Source: Loxodes magnus
Lineage: Eukaryota > Ciliophora > Karyorelictea > Loxodida > Loxodidae
DNA: 64,000 nt
Direction of reading: 5' to 3'
Assembly: GCA_946699065.1 (NCBI GenBank)
Contig: CAMPDV010000837.1
Coordinates: forward strand, 108,022 to 172,021
Shown: positions 57,000 to 64,000 of the stretch, in pieces
How the letters are laid out: every line of letters starts with the position of its first letter
Position numbering within the stretch: position 1 is the stretch's first letter
Translations under genes and position numbers: made by a program
Notes under the pieces: generated by a model
Databases searched by the model: none
Told to the model about the DNA's origin: nothing
What the model saw: the letters and a program-made list of their open reading frames with translations, nothing else

Positions 57000-59900
57000 A
57001 CGATGAACTCTGAATTACTGGATATAGCCACAGATCATACATAACTAGTGTGACCACTCATGGTCTTACAGCTACTGTCTTGACGTCCCATAGTCTCACC
57101 GTCTTATCTCAACTTCCCGATACGAAGAACTCTGAATCACTGGATATAGCCACAGATCATACATAACTAGTGTGACCACTCATGGTCTTACAGCTACCTG
57201 TCTTGACGTCCCATAGTCTCACCGTCTTATCTCAACTTCCCGATACGATGAACTCTGAATCACTGGATATAGCCACAGATCATACATAACTAGTGTGACC
57301 ACTCATTTTCTTACAGCTACCTGTCTTGACGTCCCATAGTCTCACCGTCTAATCATGACTTCCCGATACGAAGAACTCTGAATCACTGGATATAGCCACA
57401 GATCATACATAACTAGTGTGACCACTCATGGTCTTACAGCTACCTGTCTTGACGTCCCATAGTCTCACCGTCTTATCTCAACTTCCCGATACAATGAACT
57501 CTGAATCACTGGATATAGCCACAGCATATACATAACTAGTGTGACCACTCATGGTCTTACAGCTACTGTCTTGACGTCCCATAGTCTCACCGTCTTATCA
57601 TGACTTCCCGATACGATGAACTCTGAATCACTGGATATAGCCACAGCATATACATAACTAGTGTGACCACTCATGGTCTTACAGCTACCTGTCTTGACGT
57701 CCCATAGTCTCACCGTCTTATCTCAACTTCCCGATACGATGAACTCTGAATCACTGGATATAGCCACAGATCATACATAACTAGTGTGACCACTCATGGT
57801 CTTACAGCTACCTGTCTTGACGTCCCATAGTCTCACCGTCTCATCTCTACTTCCCGATACGATGAACTCTGAATCACTGGATATAGCCACAGATCATACA
57901 TAACTAGTGTGACCACTCATGGTCTTACAGGTACCTGTCTTGACGTCCCATAGTCTCACCGTCTTATCTCAACTTCCCGATACAATGAACTCTGAATCAC
58001 TGGATATAGCCACAGCATATACATAACTAGTGTGACCACTCATGGTCTTACAGCTACCTGTCTTGACGTCCCATAGTCTCACCGTCTTATCTCAACTTCC
58101 CGATACGATGAACTCTGAATCACTGGATATAGCCACAGATCATACATAACTAGTGTGACCACTCATTTTCTTACAGCTACCTGTCTTGACGTCCCATAGT
58201 CTCACCGTCTCATCTCTACTTCCCGATACGATGAACTCTGAATCACTGGATATAGCCACAGCATATACATAACTAGTGTGACCACTCATGGTCTTACAGC
58301 TACCTGTCTTGACGTCCCATAGTCTCACCGTCTTATCTCAACTTCCCGATACAATGAACTCTGAATCACTGGATATAGCCACAGCATATACATAACTAGT
58401 GTGACCACTCATGGTCTTACAGCTACCTGTCTTGACGTCCCATAGTCTCACCGTCTTATCATGACTTCCCGATACGAAGAACTCTGAATTACTGGATATA
58501 GCCACAGCATATAAATAACTAGTGTGACCACTCATGGTCTTACAGGTACCTGTCTTGACGTCCCATAGTCTCACCGTCTTATCTCAACTTCCCGATACGA
58601 TGAACTCTGAATCACTGGATATAGCCACAGATCATACATAACTAGTGTGACCACTCATGGTCTTACAGGTACCTGTCTTGACGTCCCATAGTCTCACCGT
58701 CTTATCTCAACTTCCCGATACGATGAACTCTGAATTACTGGATATAGCCACAGATCATACATAACTAGTGTGACCACTCATGGTCTTACAGCTACTGTCT
58801 TGACGTCCCATAGTCTCACCGTCTTATCTCAACTTCCCGATACGAAGAACTCTGAATCACTGGATATAGCCACAGATCATACATAACTAGTGTGACCACT
58901 CATGGTCTTACAGCTACCTGTCTTGACGTCCCATAGTCTCACCGTCTTATCTCAACTTCCCGATACGATGAACTCTGAATCACTGGATATAGCCACAGAT
59001 CATACATAACTAGTGTGACCACTCATTTTCTTACAGCTACCTGTCTTGACGTCCCATAGTCTCACCGTCTAATCATGACTTCCCGATACGAAGAACTCTG
59101 AATCACTGGATATAGCCACAGCATATACATAACTAGTGTGACCACTCATGGTCTTACAGCTACCTGTCTTGACGTCCCATAGTCTCACCGTCTTATCTCA
59201 ACTTCCCGATACGATGAACTCTGAATCACTGGATATAGCCACAGATCATACATAATTAGTGTGACCACTCATGGTCTTAAAGGTACCTGTCTTTACGTTC
59301 CATAGTCTCACCGTCTTATCTCAACTTCCCGATACGATGAACTCTGAATCACTGGATATAGCCACAGCATATAAATAACTAGTGTGACCACTCATGGTCT
59401 TACAGCTACTGTCTTGACGTTCCATAGTCTCACCGTCTTATCTCAACTTCCCGATACGATGAACTCTGAATCACTGGATATAGCCACAGCATATAAATAA
59501 CTAGTGTGACCACTCATGGTCTTACAGCTACCTGTCTTGACGTCCCATAGTCTCACCGTCTCATCTCTACTTCCCGATACGATGAACTCTGAATCACTGG
59601 ATATAGCCACAGATCATACATAACTAGTGTGACCACTCATGGTCTTACAGGTACCTGTCTTGACGTCCCATAGTCTCACCGTCTTATCTCAACTTCCCGA
59701 TACAATGAACTCTGAATCACTGGATATAGCCACAGCATATACATAACTAGTGTGACCACTCATGGTCTTACAGCTACCTGTCTTGACGTCCCATAGTCTC
59801 ACCGTCTTATCTCAACTTCCCGATACGATGAACTCTGAATCACTGGATATAGCCACAGATCATACATAACTAGTGTGACCACTCATTTTCTTACAGCTAC

Positions 59901-60450
59901 CTGTCTTGACGTCCCATAGTCTCACCGTCTCATCTCTACTTCCCGATACGATGAACTCTGAATCACTGGATATAGCCACAGCATATACATAACTAGTGTG
60001 ACCACTCATGGTCTTACAGCTACCTGTCTTGACGTCCCATAGTCTCACCGTCTTATCTCAACTTCCCGATACAATGAACTCTGAATCACTGGATATAGCC
60101 ACAGCATATACATAACTAGTGTGACCACTCATGGTCTTACAGCTACCTGTCTTGACGTCCCATAGTCTCACCGTCTTATCATGACTTCCCGATACGAAGA
60201 ACTCTGAATTACTGGATATAGCCACAGCATATAAATAACTAGTGTGACCACTCATGGTCTTACAGCTACCTGTCTTGACGTCCCATAGTCTCACCGTCTT
60301 ATCTCAACTTCCCGATACGATGAACTCTGAATCACTGGATATAGCCACAGATCATACATAACTAGTGTGACCACTCATGGTCTTACAGGTACCTGTCTTG
60401 ACGTCCCATAGTCTCACCGTCTTATCTCAACTTCCCGATACGATGAACTC
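57000..60450 (-). repeat. Tandem higher-order repeat, period 1720 bp (14 units), two copies
   Basis: 57000-58720 and 58720-60450 match at a 1720-bp offset. Matching marks are the N29 (AATTAC) units at about 57013 and 58733, the KK/RDET pair at 58140 and 59860, and the open pieces 58338 and 60058 that differ only at G-T-C versus G-S-C. The match is broken between about 59200 and 59500, where the second copy holds different unit types, described under findings. Confidence 0.85.
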
Positions 60451-61656
60451 TGAATCACTGGATATAGCCACAGATCATACATAACTAGTGTGACCACTCA
60501 TGGTCTTACAGCTACCTGTCTTGACGTCCCATAGTCTCACCGTCTCATCTCTACTTCCCGATACGATGAACTCTGAATCACTGGATATAGCCACAGATCA
60601 TACATAACTAGTGTGACCACTCATGGTCTTACAGGTACCTGTCTTGACGTCCCATAGTCTCACCGTCTTATCTCAACTTCCCGATACAATGAACTCTGAA
60701 TCACTGGATATAGCCACAGTATATACATAACTAGTGTGACCACTCATGGTCTTACAGCTACCTGTCTTGACGTCCCATAGTCTCACCGTCTTATCTCAAC
60801 TTCCCGATACAATGAACTCTGAATCACTGGATATAGCCACAGCATATACATAACTAGTGTGACCACTCATGGTCTTACAGCTACCTGTCTTGACGTCCCA
60901 TAGTCTCACCGTCTTATCATGACTTCCCGATACGATGAACTCTGAATCACTGGATATAGCCACAGATCATAAATAACTAGTGTGACCACTCATTTTCTTA
61001 CAGGTACCTGTCTTGACGTCCCATAGTCTCACCGTCTTATCTCAACTTCCCGATACAATGAACTCTGAATCACTGGATATAGCCACAGATCATACATAAC
61101 TAGTGTGACCACTCATGGTCTTACAGCTACCTGTCTTGACGTCCCATAGTCTCACCGTCTTATCTCAACTTCCCGATACGATGAACTCTGAATCACTGGA
61201 TATAGCCACAGCATATACATAACTAGTGTGACCACTCATGGTCTTACAGCTACCTGTCTTGACGTCCCATAATCTCACCGTCTAATCATGACTTCCCGAT
61301 ACAATGAACTCTGAATCACTGGATATAGCCACAGATCATACATAACTAGTGTGACCACTCATGGTCTTACAGCTACCTGTCTTGACGTCCCATAGTCTCA
61401 CCGTCTTATCATGACTTCCCGATACGATGAACTCTGAATCACTGGATATAGCCACAGCATATACATAACTAGTGTGACCACTCATGGTCTTACAGCTACC
61501 TGTCTTGACGTCCCATAGTCTCACCGTCTTATCTCAACTTCCCGATACAATGAACTCTGAATCACTGGATATAGCCACAGCATATACATAACTAGTGTGA
61601 CCACTCATGGTCTTACAGCTACCTGTCTTGACGTTCCATAGTCTCACCGTCTTATC

Positions 61657-62007
61657 TCAACTTCCCGATACGAAGAACTCTGAATCACTGGATATAGCCA
61701 CAGCATATACATAACTAGTGTGACCACTCATGGTCTTACAGCTACCTGTCTTGACGTCCCATAGTCTCACCGTCTTATCATGACTTCCCGATACGAAGAA
61801 CTCTGAATCACTGGATATAGCCACAGCATATACATAACTAGTGTGACCACTCATGGTCTTACAGCTACCTGTCTTGACGTCCCATAGTCTCACCGTCTTA
61901 TCATGACTTCCCGATACGAAGAACTCTGAATCACTGGATATAGCCACAGCATATACATAACTAGTGTGACCACTCATGGTCTTACAGCTACTGTCTTGAC
62001 GTCCCAT
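61657..62007 (-). pseudogene. 116-codon WD40 piece starting MGRQDSSCK
   Basis: ATG at the high end enters through a one-base-loss unit. Three near-identical G-S-C, GHTSY, YVYAVA, F33, H-D-K-T blades follow, ending at TGA38. All three blades use F33 (GAAGAAC on the plus strand), a local run of one variant that suggests recent single-unit expansion. Confidence 0.4.
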
Positions 62008-64000
62008 AGTCTCACCGTCTTATCTCAACTTCCCGATACGATGAACTCTGAATCACTGGATATAGCCACAGATCATACATAACTAGTGTGACCACTCATG
62101 GTCTTACAGCTACCTGTCTTGACGTCCCATAGTCTCACCGTCTTATCTCAACTTCCCGATACAATGAACTCTGAATCACTGGATATAGCCACAGCATATA
62201 CATAACTAGTGTGACCACTCATGGTCTTACAGCTACTGTCTTGACGTCCCATAGTCTCACCGTCTTATCTCAACTTCCCGATACGATGAACTCTGAATCA
62301 CTGGATATAGCCACAGATCATACATAACTAGTGTGACCACTCATGGTCTTACAGCTACCTGTCTTGACGTCCCATAGTCTCACCGTCTTATCATGACTTC
62401 CCGATACGAAGAACTCTGAATCACTGGATATAGCCACAGCATATACATAACTAGTGTGACCACTCATGGTCTTACAGCTACTGTCTTGACGTCCCATAGT
62501 CTCACCGTCTTATCTCAACTTCCCGATACGATGAACTCTGAATCACTGGATATAGCCACAGATCATACATAACTAGTGTGACCACTCATGGTCTTACAGC
62601 TACCTGTCTTGACGTCCCATAGTCTCACCGTCTCATCTCTACTTCCCGATACGATGAACTCTGAATCACTGGATATAGCCACAGCATATACATAACTAGT
62701 GTGACCACTCATGGTCTTACAGCTACTGTCTTGACGTCCCATAGTCTCACCGTCTTATCTCAACTTCCCGATACGATGAACTCTGAATCACTGGATATAG
62801 CCACAGCATATACATAACTAGTGTGACCACTCATGGTCTTACAGCTACTGTCTTGACGTCCCATAGTCTCACCGTCTTATCTCAACTTCCCGATACAATG
62901 AACTCTGAATCACTGGATATAGCCACAGCATATACATAACTAGTGTGACCACTCATGGTCTTACAGCTACTGTCTTGACGTCCCATAGTCTCACCGTCTT
63001 ATCTCAACTTCCCGATACGATGAACTCTGAATCACTGGATATAGCCACAGATCATACATAACTAGTGTGACCACTCATGGTCTTACAGCTACCTGTCTTG
63101 ACGTCCCATAGTCTCACCGTCTTATCATGACTTCCCGATACGAAGAACTCTGAATCACTGGATATAGCCACAGCATATACATAACTAGTGTGACCACTCA
63201 TGGTCTTACAGCTACTGTCTTGACGTCCCATAGTCTCACCGTCTTATCTCAACTTCCCGATACGATGAACTCTGAATCACTGGATATAGCCACAGATCAT
63301 ACATAACTAGTGTGACCACTCATGGTCTTACAGCTACCTGTCTTGACGTCCCATAGTCTCACCGTCTCATCTCTACTTCCCGATACGATGAACTCTGAAT
63401 CACTGGATATAGCCACAGCATATACATAACTAGTGTGACCACTCATGGTCTTACAGCTACTGTCTTGACGTCCCATAGTCTCACCGTCTTATCTCAACTT
63501 CCCGATACGATGAACTCTGAATCACTGGATATAGCCACAGATCATACATAACTAGTGTGACCACTCATTTTCTTACAGCTACCTGTCTTGACGTCCCATA
63601 GTCTCACCGTCTAATCATGACTTCCCGATACGAAGAACTCTGAATCACTGGATATAGCCACAGCATATACATAACTAGTGTGACCACTCATGGTCTTACA
63701 GCTACCTGTCTTGACGTCCCATAGTCTCACCGTCTTATCTCAACTTCCCGATACAATGAACTCTGAATCACTGGATATAGCCACAGCATATACATAACTA
63801 GTGTGACCACTCATGGTCTTACAGCTACCTGTCTTGACGTCCCATAGTCTCACCGTCTTATCATGACTTCCCGATACGAAGAACTCTGAATTACTGGATA
63901 TAGCCACAGCATATACATAACTAGTGTGACCACTCATGGTCTTACAGCTACCTGTCTTGACGTCCCATAGTCTCACCGTCTTATCTCAACTTCCCGATAC

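Overview
The whole 64-kb window is one uninterrupted tandem array. The repeat unit is 123 bp (often 122 bp), about 45% GC, and there are roughly 520 copies. Read on the minus strand, a unit encodes one 41-residue WD40 repeat. I number it from V1 of [11 protein letters not shown]3-W4-D5 is the WD motif, G16-H17 the GH dipeptide, and [23 protein letters not shown] fills the rest. No unique sequence, RNA gene, transposon or plus-strand coding region was seen, and the array runs off both ends. Host identity cannot be fixed. Array size, near-perfect homogenisation and many disrupted units suggest a eukaryote. The repeat style resembles the internally near-identical WD40 domains of NACHT/STAND (HET-E/HNWD-like) sensor proteins.

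Under the standard code no reading frame is longer than 198 codons, because units carry recurrent disruptions at a few fixed places. These are TGA at codon 22, TGA at codon 38, TAG at codon 31, TAG at codon 40, and a one-base loss in codon 9 that turns a 123-bp unit into a 122-bp unit. I found no in-frame TAA in the reference frame. The two TGA sites fall where canonical WD40 repeats very often have Trp (V-W-S-V and S-W-D-K-T). The array is therefore either a coding-derived satellite or silent cassette store, or part of a gene in an organism with reassigned or edited stop codons. The frequent one-base losses argue against simple translation of the whole array.

Layout: 1-6.5 kb is heterogeneous, with TAG40 dominant and frameshift-free runs at 920-3960 and 5440-7890. 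6.8-11.4 kb holds a 1842-bp higher-order repeat. 11.41-11.70 kb is an anomalous patch of small deletions. 12.4-19.5 kb and 22.1-26.9 kb are nested higher-order repeats (3314, 2825 and 2455 bp) with an out-of-register junction near 21.61 kb. 27.6-32.3 kb has periods of 857, 983 and 2329 bp. 32.7-40.4 kb is a distinct subfamily (VHTGY, GDYT, SSDLEF) with periods of 2209 and 1841 bp and the most open reading. 42-56 kb has mixed blocks (2575, 3312, 7610, 5031 bp). 57.0-60.5 kb has a 1720-bp tandem duplication. 60.5-64 kb is short-period mixed units.

The genes do not work together as an operon. The biology here is array evolution (unequal exchange and gene conversion) acting on a protein-coding module whose amino-acid diversity sits at a few surface-type positions.
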